Shown piece by piece: positions 1-5,865 of a stretch of 44,071 bases of DNA. Source of the stretch: a virus. How positions within the stretch are numbered: position 1 is the stretch's first letter; each line of letters starts with the position of its first letter. A program made the position numbers and the translations under genes. The notes under the pieces were generated by a model. It had not been told where the DNA came from. It saw only the letters and a program-made list of their open reading frames with translations, and ran no database searches. The stretch lies in IMG/VR virus record IMGVR_UViG_3300037233_000072, positions 1-44,071 of that record; one strand, given 5' to 3'.

Positions 1-201
1 GCCATAAATCTCGCCGATTTCCTTCTGAAGCGCTCCCTTCAGTTCCACATCGCGCAGGTCTGCTACTTTGCCGGCTCGGCCGTCGATTCTTTCTTGAACC
101 TTTTCAAGGAGCCCATTGAACATCATTTTGATGATCCACACGAAAAGCGGGTACAGCGAGAATCGAATCAACTCGAAGTACTGTTCCTGGGTGAAATGCA
201 T
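1..201 (-). CDS. Small membrane-anchored protein, cut by the window edge
   Basis: Starts at ATG 201 and stays open to the left edge (67 codons). Residues 10-32 are hydrophobic and aromatic (LIRFSLYPLFVWII) and look like one membrane segment. The rest is charged and heptad-like, so a short coiled coil facing one side of the membrane is plausible. I do not recognise the family; a holin-like or membrane-tether role is only a guess, prompted by the endolysin and lipoprotein genes upstream in the same operon. If the sequence is circular, the frame continues at 44071 as GCGQKAA and stops at 44050-44048, giving 74 residues. It follows the broken HTH gene by 28 nt on the same strand. Confidence 0.6.
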   Translation of the reverse strand, partial: MHFTQEQYFELIRFSLYPLFVWIIKMMFNGLLEKVQERIDGRAGKVADLRDVELKGALQKEIGEIYG

Positions 202-229
202 TTCGAGCTATTGTACACCGGTTTCTTTT

Positions 230-352
230 TTAGGCGTGGCTTCTCCGGTGGATTACCGACCAGACCGCCGCTTGCGAAACTCCCATCGTGCGTGCAAGTT
301 GCCCCTGGCTCACACCCTGAGAACGTCGTATCGCTTGGGGAATTATATACAT
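230..352 (-). pseudogene. 3' fragment of interrupted regulator: C-terminal HTH
   Basis: The frame encodes a helix-turn-helix (GVSQGQLARTMGVSQAAVW), ending in RRSHA and TAA at 232-230. It is the severed end of the gene at 1368-2000: removing element A and one copy of ATCGCTTG joins NPEQVQA to IRRSQGVSQ in frame. As it stands, an ATG inside the element's terminal repeat (352-350) could start a 40-residue peptide MYIIPQAIRRSQ..., so the fragment may still be expressed as a lone HTH. Whether it is translated is unknown; no clear Shine-Dalgarno is seen. Confidence 0.75.
330..337. repeat. Target site duplication of element A, left copy
   Basis: ATCGCTTG lies immediately outside the left GGGAATTATATA end of element A; the same 8 bp lies immediately outside its right end at 1381-1388. 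An 8-bp duplication is the size known for the IS1595 family. Confidence 0.9.
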
Positions 353-360
353 GATTGCCC
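338..360 (+). repeat. Element A inverted repeat, left
   Basis: GGGAATTATATAC followed by ATGATTGCCC; the inverse of 1358-1380 with a single C/G difference at position 13. Directly followed by TTGACA, which serves as the -35 box of the passenger promoter. Confidence 0.9.
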
Positions 361-389
361 TTGACAAACGCGGGGCAATCAGCTACTAT
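361..389 (+). promoter_or_regulatory. Element A passenger promoter, predicted leaderless
   Basis: TTGACA at 361-366, a 17-bp spacer, and TACTAT at 384-389. The expected start point (7 nt past the -10) is position 396, which is the A of the ATG of the first passenger gene, so the transcript would have no leader. Element B has the same geometry. Confidence 0.7.
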
Positions 390-395
390 AAGTAT

Positions 396-596
396 ATGGA
401 AAACACATTGACCGCTGGTACGAGAATAGAAGTAAAGGTGCTGCCGTTCGACCCCCCACATTCGGGGATCGTACACGATAATCAAGATGGCGTCATGCCC
501 GGAAAGGTCCGCGTCTTTCTCGATGCTAGGCCGGGCTTGGCTGAAGCGTCCCGGATGACGAGCGTGAAAATCAGCACAGTCAAGGTGACTGCGTGA
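396..596 (+). CDS. Element A passenger 1, 66-residue protein
   Basis: ATG 396 was chosen over the ATG at 351 because the promoter predicts transcription starting on 396, and the upstream ATG lies inside the terminal repeat. The protein (MENTLTAGTRIEVKV...) is beta-rich, with GT/GIV/GKV spacing reminiscent of a small SH3-like barrel, but I do not recognise a family. It ends GTGA, overlapping the next start. No counterpart with clear similarity is seen in element B, although B also has two passengers in this position. Confidence 0.65.
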   Translation: MENTLTAGTRIEVKVLPFDPPHSGIVHDNQDGVMPGKVRVFLDARPGLAEASRMTSVKISTVKVTA

Positions 597-778
597 CATA
601 CGGGAAAAGCTCGGCGGGCAACTATGCCGTTGCTCGCGAGAGCAATAAGATCCACGGCACCTGGGACGCGTGCGAAGTGGATGGCGATCTGTATCGTGTG
701 ATTGACGCAGATGAAATCCCGGAATGCGACTGGGATCGAACGGATGCGCTCGAAGAAGCGGCCAAATCCAGCAAATAA
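593..778 (+). CDS. Element A passenger 2, 61-residue acidic protein
   Basis: GTG start overlaps the stop of passenger 1 (GTGA), indicating translational coupling. The product (MTYGKSSAGNYAVARE...) has an acidic C-terminal half (DADEIPECDWDRTD) and no recognisable motif. It is followed within 2 nt by the transposase ATG. Unknown function; its place within a transposon whose passengers differ between copies suggests exchangeable cargo. Confidence 0.6.
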   Translation: MTYGKSSAGNYAVARESNKIHGTWDACEVDGDLYRVIDADEIPECDWDRTDALEEAAKSSK

Positions 779-779
779 A

Positions 780-1241
780 ATGAGTCAATCCACTATCAGC
801 ACCTTTCAACTTTTCGAGATGTTCCCCGACGAAGAGACGGCACGCAAGTACTTAGAGGATCGCCTTTGGCCGATGGGGGCCATCTGCCCTCAGTGCAAAT
901 CTGGCACGCGCGTAATCGTTCGCCCGAATGGCTTCTATCGCTGCAACGGCTGCAAAAAGTTCACATTCTCTGTCCGCACCGGAACCATTTTCGGTCGCTC
1001 CAAGATTCCACTCCACAAGTGGGTCTATGCCATGTACCTGTTGGTCACTTCGCGCAAAGGTATCTCCTCCATGCAACTGGCAAAGGAAATAGGTGTCACA
1101 CAGAAGACCGCATGGTTCATGCTGCAACGCTTGCGCGAGGCGTGCGGCAATGATTCCGATATCGACAAACTGCGGGGCGTGGTCGAGATTGACGAATGTT
1201 TCGTGGGTGGGAAAGAAGCCAACAAAGAGGTGATCGCGTGA
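780..1241 (+). CDS. Truncated IS1595/ISXO2-type transposase, element A
   Basis: 153 residues. A zinc ribbon (CPQC ... CNGC) is followed by FTFSVRTGTIF and a HTH (ISSMQLAKEIGVTQKTAWFML), the conserved N-terminal DNA-binding half of ISXO2-like transposases. The start of the catalytic domain is still present (VEIDECFVGGKEANK, containing the first Asp of the DDE triad), but the protein then ends in EVIA and a stop overlapping the next GTG. The remaining roughly 150-residue catalytic core is absent from the element in every frame. It could bind the element ends as a repressor or accessory protein but should not cut DNA. Its N-terminal 110 residues are very similar to the element B copy. Confidence 0.9.
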   Translation: MSQSTISTFQLFEMFPDEETARKYLEDRLWPMGAICPQCKSGTRVIVRPNGFYRCNGCKKFTFSVRTGTIFGRSKIPLHKWVYAMYLLVTSRKGISSMQLAKEIGVTQKTAWFMLQRLREACGNDSDIDKLRGVVEIDECFVGGKEANKEVIA

Positions 1242-1348
1242 AGGCCCCTGAGATCCTTGACCGGATCGCGGATAAAGTGTTGGCTTACCATCCGCCAAAT
1301 AAGCCACTGAAGCCAAAGCGGAAGCGCAAGCCGAAGAGGAAGGCGTGA
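1238..1348 (+). CDS. Small lysine/arginine-tailed protein coupled to the transposase, element A
   Basis: 36 residues from GTG 1238, which overlaps the transposase stop (GTGA). It contains LDRIADKVLAYHP followed by a strongly basic tail (KPKRKRKPKRKA). The element B gene in the same place carries LDKMVDAVLAYHP plus a basic tail, so the two are homologous. The basic tail suggests nucleic-acid contact. Conservation of the coupling, while the DDE core is lost, argues that this gene and the DNA-binding half form the retained unit. Too short for database-style recognition. Confidence 0.7.
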   Translation: MKAPEILDRIADKVLAYHPPNKPLKPKRKRKPKRKA

Positions 1349-1357
1349 TGTCAAGAT

Positions 1358-1380
1358 GGGCAATCATCTATATAATTCCC
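1358..1380 (-). repeat. Element A inverted repeat, right
   Basis: Ends TATATAATTCCC and is the inverse of the left repeat with one mismatch. Read on minus it gives ATG GGA ATT ATA TAG to the interrupted regulator gene, so the element itself supplies that gene's new stop codon. Confidence 0.9.
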
Positions 1381-2000
1381 ATCGCTTGCACCTGCTCGGG
1401 ATTGAGCTTACTCCTGTGCCCGCGAAACTTACACTGTCCCCGGTGCGATGCTGGGCGGCCGCATTGACACAAATCAGCCGTAAACCCTTTTTCACGCAAC
1501 CAGCGATACGTTTTCAGTACCATCCATTTGGTATATCCGGTTTTCTCTCCGGCTGGGGCTGCTGAAATCCCCTCCGTAAACAACGGTGTGAGAGATTCAA
1601 TCATCACCTGATCCGCATAACGTCCCGGGCAGATTCCATCGTGCTGTGGTTCCAAACCGCACGGGCACGCATCCGCTGTGTAGCCCAAGACCTTTATCAT
1701 GTCGGCCACCTTCTTTACGGTCTGCGGGGCGTGCTCGGTAGCTCTCGCCGTGGCTCGGATGCTGAGCCCGCTCTTGAGGCTGGCGGCGATTTCCGGTAGG
1801 ATAGCGCTGCCGCGCGGTCGGCCATGCTCAGTGAATCGCTGGCCGCATACGCTACACCGGTATCGCTGCTTTCCACCTTCCGTGAATCCAGCTTTGAAGA
1901 TGGCGACGTGTCCGCAGTTTTCAAATCTGGATCCAACAAGATCGGTGGTGAAGTTTATGATTCGATGGGTGCTGTTTTTGTGGACTGCCGCGCGGATCAT
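1368..2000 (-). pseudogene. Zinc-ribbon/HTH regulator, 5' part, interrupted by element A
   Basis: ATG 2000 lies just after the stop of the preceding gene. Residues about 20-90 resemble the IS1 InsA DNA-binding fold: one Cys/His pair, then RYRCSVCGQRF, then a HTH (SIRATARATEHAPQTVKKV). Two further knuckles follow with the pattern CxCGxxxxHxGxC (CPCGLEPQHDGIC and CQCGRPASHRGQC). The C-terminal HTH is separated on the far side of element A (230-352). The visible frame ends QAMGII with a stop donated by the element. Intact length would be about 244 residues. Probably a phage transcription factor; which genes it controlled is unknown. Confidence 0.75.
1381..1388. repeat. Target site duplication of element A, right copy
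   Basis: ATCGCTTG directly abuts the right end of element A; identical to 330-337. Deleting 338-1388 restores one uninterrupted frame on the minus strand. Confidence 0.9.
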
Positions 2001-2002
2001 GA

Positions 2003-2629
2003 CTACTGAACGACTTGCACCGTTCCATTGGTCGCGCAAACGACACCAGCGCAGGCGACGATGGTCTGCCGCAGATACGCCCTTTGGTCGGTCGCGCTCG
2101 CCGGGAGCCATGCGCCGTTTACGGCTTGGAAGTTCCAGAGGAGTATCGACATCGGCGGAGGTGCTGTTCCGGGAACTGCTGTACATCCGCTGCCACATGT
2201 CGCGCCGGTCGTCCCGGTGATGCTGAAGGCGCCAGTCGGGTCGATGTAGGCGTATTCGGAACCTGAGCCGGTTGCGGGCAACGTGATGACGATGGGCGCA
2301 AGCCATGAAAATACGGTGGTGTTGAGCGCGGCGTTGCAGGGCGCGCTGGTGCTGCACGTCGAGCCGATTGTCAGGGTCGCGCCGTTGGCCGCTGCGTCAA
2401 ACGGCATAACTGGGATGGTGGCGCTGAGAACCCCGGCCGGTGACAGCGTCAGGCCGGGGCCGAGCGTGATGCAAACGAACTGCCCAGCCACGAATCCGAT
2501 GAGGCCGGTGGCGTTGGCTGGGCACGTCCAGAAAGCCTGCGGAGGATTGCTCGAAGAGAGCGGCGTCTGAACGGGTCCAGTGCCCTGGCCATACGAAAGC
2601 GCGGCGAGCGCGAACAGCATCAGTTTCAT
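2003..2629 (-). CDS. Exported Ala/Thr/Gly-rich protein, probably virion-associated
   Basis: ATG 2629 (MKLMLFALAALSYGQG) was chosen over the upstream ATG because it begins a signal-peptide-like stretch and overlaps the endolysin stop (ATGA). About 208 residues. The mature part is rich in small residues and has paired cysteines (CSTSAPCN, CGSGC), typical of fibre or appendage proteins. It shares its style (signal-like start, then QGTGPVQTP) with the SGNH hydrolase at 31096. A tail-fibre-like or surface role is inferred. It could also be a lysis-time envelope protein given its neighbours. Confidence 0.6.
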   Translation of the reverse strand: MKLMLFALAALSYGQGTGPVQTPLSSSNPPQAFWTCPANATGLIGFVAGQFVCITLGPGLTLSPAGVLSATIPVMPFDAAANGATLTIGSTCSTSAPCNAALNTTVFSWLAPIVITLPATGSGSEYAYIDPTGAFSITGTTGATCGSGCTAVPGTAPPPMSILLWNFQAVNGAWLPASATDQRAYLRQTIVACAGVVCATNGTVQVVQ

Positions 2630-2961
2630 ACGCCCAGATAGCTCCACAGCGGCTGATTCTCATCGAGGATGCTGGCCCACGATTTCACGTTAGCGATGTA
2701 CGCCGCCGTGTTGTTCTCGGTCGGCGGCGCCCAAATCGTAATCAACTGGGTCAAGGTGTTTCCCTCGGCGATGTGCAGCGCCACCACGTGCGCGATACCG
2801 GCAACGCCTTCGGCTCGGGTCTCAGGATGCCAGAATCCTCCCACGATGAGCGGCTTGGTGAGCCACGGCGCGGCGCGGAGGTTCCCGGGGTTCGAATAGG
2901 ACGGCGACATGCCCTCTTGCCGAATGATTGCAGCGGTGATTCTCTGGATAAGGTCGTTCAT
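2626..2961 (-). CDS. Endolysin, lysozyme-like muramidase or transglycosylase
   Basis: 111 residues starting MNDLIQRI. The segment IIRQEGMSPSYSNPGNLR has the catalytic-Glu plus NPGNLR signature of small phage peptidoglycan hydrolases; Glu16 is the likely catalytic acid. It is followed by AEGVAGIAHVVALHI and LTQLITIWAPPTENN, also typical of this group. No signal peptide is seen, so release would need a holin or the neighbouring membrane proteins. It overlaps the next gene by ATGA and follows a 116-residue helical protein. Confidence 0.8.
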   Translation of the reverse strand: MNDLIQRITAAIIRQEGMSPSYSNPGNLRAAPWLTKPLIVGGFWHPETRAEGVAGIAHVVALHIAEGNTLTQLITIWAPPTENNTAAYIANVKSWASILDENQPLWSYLGV

Positions 2962-3022
2962 GGTTCCTTTAAGAAATCGGGGCCGCGCTGCCAAGCCGGC
3001 CCCAGTTAATCGGAGATGGAAA

Positions 3023-3373
3023 TTACGAACCACTCAGAGGAGCCGGCGGATTCGGAGCGCTGGTGTTGACCGCCAGGGCCTGCTGGTTGAGAGCGCTCGA
3101 CTGCGTGATAATCTGCGTCAACGTCGCCTGGTCGGCGGCGCTCAATGTCGAGCTCGCACCCGAGGACGCGGCTTCGAGTGACTGAATCAGAGTATCGAGC
3201 GCGGTGACGCCCGATCCTAGATTGTTGAGAATGTTACTCGTGTTCGCGAGATTGCTCTGCACGGTGGCGAGCTGAGAAGCGATGGAAGCCATAAGTGTCT
3301 TTATCTCCTTCAAAATGGTTGAGGGTTGAGGTTGCGCACTGACGCTAGATCCGTGCGTTGGCTGCTGATTCAT
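3023..3373 (-). CDS. Ser/Ala/Gln-rich helical protein
   Basis: 116 residues beginning MNQQPTHG. Residues 20-95 form long predicted helices (LKEIKTLMASIASQLATVQ) with asparagine/serine spacing; the ends are proline-rich. No membrane segment or catalytic motif. It overlaps the preceding gene by ATGA and lies just upstream of the endolysin. Family not recognised. It could be a small coiled-coil virion or lysis-control protein. Confidence 0.6.
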   Translation of the reverse strand: MNQQPTHGSSVSAQPQPSTILKEIKTLMASIASQLATVQSNLANTSNILNNLGSGVTALDTLIQSLEAASSGASSTLSAADQATLTQIITQSSALNQQALAVNTSAPNPPAPLSGS

Positions 3374-3669
3374 TTCGTCACGCTCGATATCGAATTGAGC
3401 GCCGTCACGGTGCTGTCGATCGCTGCGCCAAGCTTCACCTGGTCTAGCCCCGGCAACACCGTGTTCACAATCTGAGTCACGGTCGTTTTTTTCTGCTCGC
3501 CAGTTCCTGAAAGAATCAACTGCTCGATCGAGACGATGGAGCCCAGAATGATGCCAAGCATAGACGTAGGCCGCACTGCCGAGAGTGCCATCTGCGCTAT
3601 TGGCTCACTGATGCGGGCCACGCCGACTACATCCTGCTCGATTGCCTTCAGTGCGGAAATGAAGCTCAC
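3370..3669 (-). CDS. Protein with a central hydrophobic helix, possible holin
   Basis: GTG 3669 overlaps the lipoprotein stop (GTGA). 99 residues. A central stretch (MLGIILGSIVSIEQLIL) is hydrophobic enough for a membrane helix, flanked by alanine-rich helices and a hydrophilic C-terminus. Position between a lipoprotein and an endolysin makes a holin or similar membrane role plausible, but there is no family signature. Small alanine-rich helical proteins in phages can also be structural. Confidence 0.6.
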   Translation of the reverse strand: MSFISALKAIEQDVVGVARISEPIAQMALSAVRPTSMLGIILGSIVSIEQLILSGTGEQKKTTVTQIVNTVLPGLDQVKLGAAIDSTVTALNSISSVTK

Positions 3670-4163
3670 TTTTTGATGCGCCCCAGGTTGGTTGTCGCCC
3701 GCTTGTGAATGTCCGCCAGCTTCGCCTTGTCCTTCTTTGAAAGCTTCACTGGCTTCGTTTTGGCGTCGGGCGCAAAACCAAACGCACCAGCTGGCGCCGC
3801 GGCGACCACTTGTGCGCTCGGGACCTTGCTCAAGAAGTTTCCGATTGCTGTTCCGATAGCGTCTATTTCGCCGACGATGATGGCCGGAGTCCCGGCGGGG
3901 AGTGCCGGCTTGATGGCGCCCGCGAAACACGCCGTGAGTCGGGTTGCCTGCACCGCAGCGGAATCACCCGATTGCAGCTCAGTGGAAGCGCAAATCGCCC
4001 CCGTGCTGACTGCGGTCAGATAGGGCGCGGCCGCGGTGGGGATATTGGAATCCGCCGCGGCGACATCTGCGGCCACCTGTACGATGTCTAGTGAGTCGAC
4101 AAGCTGGGAGGTTGAGCACGCCGTCAGCACCACAAGTCCCGCGAGAGCAAATAGTTTTTTCAT
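3666..4163 (-). CDS. Lipoprotein
   Basis: 165 residues from ATG 4163, preceded by GGGAGAAA. The N-terminus MKKLFALAGLVVLTACSTS is a lipoprotein signal with lipobox LTAC, so Cys17 would be lipidated. The mature protein is alanine-rich, with a lysine-rich C-terminal tail (KLSKKDKAKLADIHKRATT). A lipoprotein next to an endolysin suggests a spanin-like or superinfection-exclusion role, but it is much larger than Rz1-type spanins, so the assignment is open. Confidence 0.7.
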   Translation of the reverse strand: MKKLFALAGLVVLTACSTSQLVDSLDIVQVAADVAAADSNIPTAAAPYLTAVSTGAICASTELQSGDSAAVQATRLTACFAGAIKPALPAGTPAIIVGEIDAIGTAIGNFLSKVPSAQVVAAAPAGAFGFAPDAKTKPVKLSKKDKAKLADIHKRATTNLGRIKK

Positions 4164-4176
4164 TTTGGGTTTCTCC

Positions 4177-4398
4177 CTAGACCTTTTCCGGCCAGTGCCA
4201 CGTTCCTGGTTGTGCGCTGTCATTAAGCGAGCGGGATGTGACCCACTCACCGACATTTTGTCCGTCGTCGGTATTGCTGCCGTCATGGAATAGCCGCAAG
4301 TTGACGCATGTGTCGGTCCAGACCGCCGTGACGATCGCGGCTACATGCTTATCTGCCGCCGTCACGTAATGAACGATTCTTCCGATGGATGGCTGCAT
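4177..4398 (-). CDS. Small conserved phage protein with C-terminal WHWPE motif
   Basis: 73 residues from ATG 4398, placed 2 nt after the preceding stop. The pattern IGRIVHYVTAADKHVAAIV ... CVNLRLFHDG ... GTWHWPEKV matches a small protein that I recall from many phages and prophages, of unknown function and usually described only as hypothetical. A compact beta fold is likely. It sits between a candidate structural protein and the lipoprotein. Confidence 0.7.
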   Translation of the reverse strand: MQPSIGRIVHYVTAADKHVAAIVTAVWTDTCVNLRLFHDGSNTDDGQNVGEWVTSRSLNDSAQPGTWHWPEKV

Positions 4399-4400
4399 GG

Positions 4401-4826
4401 TTAGCTCCCCCAGTCCACTTGCACCGCACCAGGCGCGCCGGTTCCGCCGGGTCCTGAGAACGCGATGCCGTCGATGTACAGCTTGGCGTACGGAGGCTGC
4501 CGCATGTTGTTCCACATCGGCCCTTGGCATTTCTGCTGCAACAGAATCCCCGTCGTGGTCACATACGCCAATCCACTGACTGGATCGATGCCGGAGTACA
4601 CCGTGATTTTCCGGCCGTCCGAGCCGTACGTCACCGTGCCCGCCAGAAAGCCCGCGTCGGCGCCGTCAGAAATCTGAACCTTGGGGTCCATGGCCTGCAC
4701 CAGCGGCAGCATTGCAGCGTCTTCGGCTGCGCTCGAAAAGAGGTTGTAGCCTCCCGGTGGTACGGGAAGCGGTTGACCACCCATGGGGTTGGTCATAGTT
4801 GCGTTTGTTGGGGTTGGTTGATACAA
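4401..4826 (-). CDS. Probable virion or accessory protein, 141 residues
   Basis: The start is TTG 4826, supported by AAAGGAG 9 nt upstream; an ATG between them is in another frame. The sequence is proline/glycine-rich at the start (GGQPLPVPPGGYNLF) and then beta-rich (ITVYSGIDPVSGLAYV). The C-terminus (APGAVQVDWGS) abuts the WHWPE gene. No family recognised. Composition fits a minor structural protein. Confidence 0.6.
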   Translation of the reverse strand: MYQPTPTNATMTNPMGGQPLPVPPGGYNLFSSAAEDAAMLPLVQAMDPKVQISDGADAGFLAGTVTYGSDGRKITVYSGIDPVSGLAYVTTTGILLQQKCQGPMWNNMRQPPYAKLYIDGIAFSGPGGTGAPGAVQVDWGS

Positions 4827-5026
4827 AATTCATTCTCCTTTGGGTTCGATGGGAAATTATAACCGGGTTTTCTGAAAATCCACGGCAAGTCTGAAAACTG
4901 TCGCTTGAGAAATCTCCGTAAACGGTTGCGCTGCTTGGCGCTTCGCATTGCCATCACCACACCGCGCCCGGTGATTTGCGCATTTGGAATGTCTCGTAAC
5001 GGGCGGATGTTTCCAAGCTCTGTCAT
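4793..5026 (-). CDS. Small basic protein
   Basis: 77 residues from ATG 5026, overlapping the preceding stop by ATGA and overlapping the next gene by 34 nt. The middle is arginine-rich (SAKQRNRLRRFLKRQF), suggesting nucleic-acid binding. Family unknown. Coupling to the preceding gene supports it being real; the long overlap with the next start lowers confidence somewhat. Confidence 0.5.
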   Translation of the reverse strand: MTELGNIRPLRDIPNAQITGRGVVMAMRSAKQRNRLRRFLKRQFSDLPWIFRKPGYNFPSNPKENEFCINQPQQTQL

Positions 5027-5274
5027 GCTGCCTCCGTCTGCTGTTCGGCTTGCTTCAGAACCTGATCGGCCCAGGAATACCAGTCTTCCGTTCTGCCGGC
5101 AGCTTTGAGATACGCCGCGCGCCGCCGCTCCTGAGCTTCTACTTTCTTCGTCGACCGCGCGCGTGACCGGGAGCCCCCAGCACGTTCGATTTCGTTGTCC
5201 ATCACCAGCCTCGCCAGAGCATGCTCCGACCGGAGCCGCATCTGCCGGGCGTGTTCTTCAAGACGCCAATCCAC
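5023..5274 (-). CDS. Small charged helical protein
   Basis: 83 residues from GTG 5274, immediately after the previous stop (TAAGTG). Almost wholly helical and charged (RSRARSTKKVEAQERRRAAYLKAAG), with a C-terminal WADQVLKQAEQQ. Possibly a DNA-binding accessory of the replication genes next to it. No family recognised. Confidence 0.6.
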   Translation of the reverse strand: MDWRLEEHARQMRLRSEHALARLVMDNEIERAGGSRSRARSTKKVEAQERRRAAYLKAAGRTEDWYSWADQVLKQAEQQTEAA

Positions 5275-5865
5275 TTAGAAATCCCCCTGGTAGTCGTCAC
5301 CGCCCTGCAAAATCTCAAGCGCCGAGCGCATTTCTCCGCTTCGCTTGCCCGCCGCTGTGAGCCCCTTAACGGACTTCGCTGCCAATACCTTCCGCGCCGC
5401 ATTGACGCGCCACGGTGCGCAGCAGCACGCCGGAATCGTATCCGTGGGGCGAAGCTGCGCATTCTTGGTCCGGCATTTTCCTTCGGGACACGAATCGTAC
5501 TCTCGCTCCAGACCGGCCTCGCACCGGCAAAACGCCGCCACGCTGTTCAGGTTCGCGGCATGAATCGATTCCGTAATGCCTGAGTCCCGACACGCCGCGC
5601 AGTGAGCGCGGCCCGAGATCTCCTTCGGTTTTTCGGCTGCGTCATTCTTGCTCCAGACCAGGGACCGCAGCGTTGCCGCAGTGGGAAGTTTTTGCTCTCC
5701 GTACAGCCACTCGTTGATGACCACCACGCCGATAGCATCGTTTTCCGCCGCACTCAGCGCCAAAACCAACTCACGTAACAGGCTCGCCTTTTCGGGGGAA
5801 TCAAGCCAATTATCCAGCGCCTTCAGTCGCATCACCTCTGTGTGGGCCAATTTGGCGTCCATCAT
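5275..5865 (-). CDS. Cysteine-rich protein next to the replication initiator
   Basis: About 195 residues. Starts within the stop of the preceding gene (ATGATG). The N-terminal 75 residues are helical (LLRELVLALSAAENDAIGVVV). Then come several Cys pairs (CAACRDSG, CRCEAG, CCCAPW) likely binding zinc. The C-terminus is basic and helical. It follows the HTH replication protein, so a helicase-loader or primosome accessory role is possible, though no Walker A motif exists. Unrecognised. Confidence 0.65.
   Translation of the reverse strand: MMDAKLAHTEVMRLKALDNWLDSPEKASLLRELVLALSAAENDAIGVVVINEWLYGEQKLPTAATLRSLVWSKNDAAEKPKEISGRAHCAACRDSGITESIHAANLNSVAAFCRCEAGLEREYDSCPEGKCRTKNAQLRPTDTIPACCCAPWRVNAARKVLAAKSVKGLTAAGKRSGEMRSALEILQGGDDYQGDF

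Larger units (their letters stand above)
338..1380 (+). mobile_element. Element A: IS1595-like transposon with DDE-less transposase
   Basis: The 1043-bp element is bounded by 23-bp inverted repeats (338-360 and 1358-1380) that differ at one position and start GGGAATTATATA. An 8-bp duplication ATCGCTTG flanks it. It carries, all on plus: a promoter, two small passenger genes (396-596, 593-778), a truncated ISXO2/IS1595-type transposase (780-1241) and a lysine/arginine-rich gene (1238-1348). IS1595-family elements are known for 8-bp duplications and passenger genes. The catalytic DDE domain is absent, so the element should be non-autonomous. It has split a HTH gene of the phage. Perfect ends and duplication suggest recent insertion. 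Confidence 0.92.

Noticed and set aside
168-809. Open frame of 213 codons on minus across the left part of element A
   Set aside because: It lies opposite the coupled passenger and transposase genes, crosses the element boundary, and its product is arginine/histidine/cysteine-rich without any motif. A shadow.
2885-2900. GGTTCGAAT-like string resembling a tRNA T-loop
   Set aside because: It lies inside the endolysin gene (NPGNL codons), and no acceptor, D or anticodon stems can be built around it.
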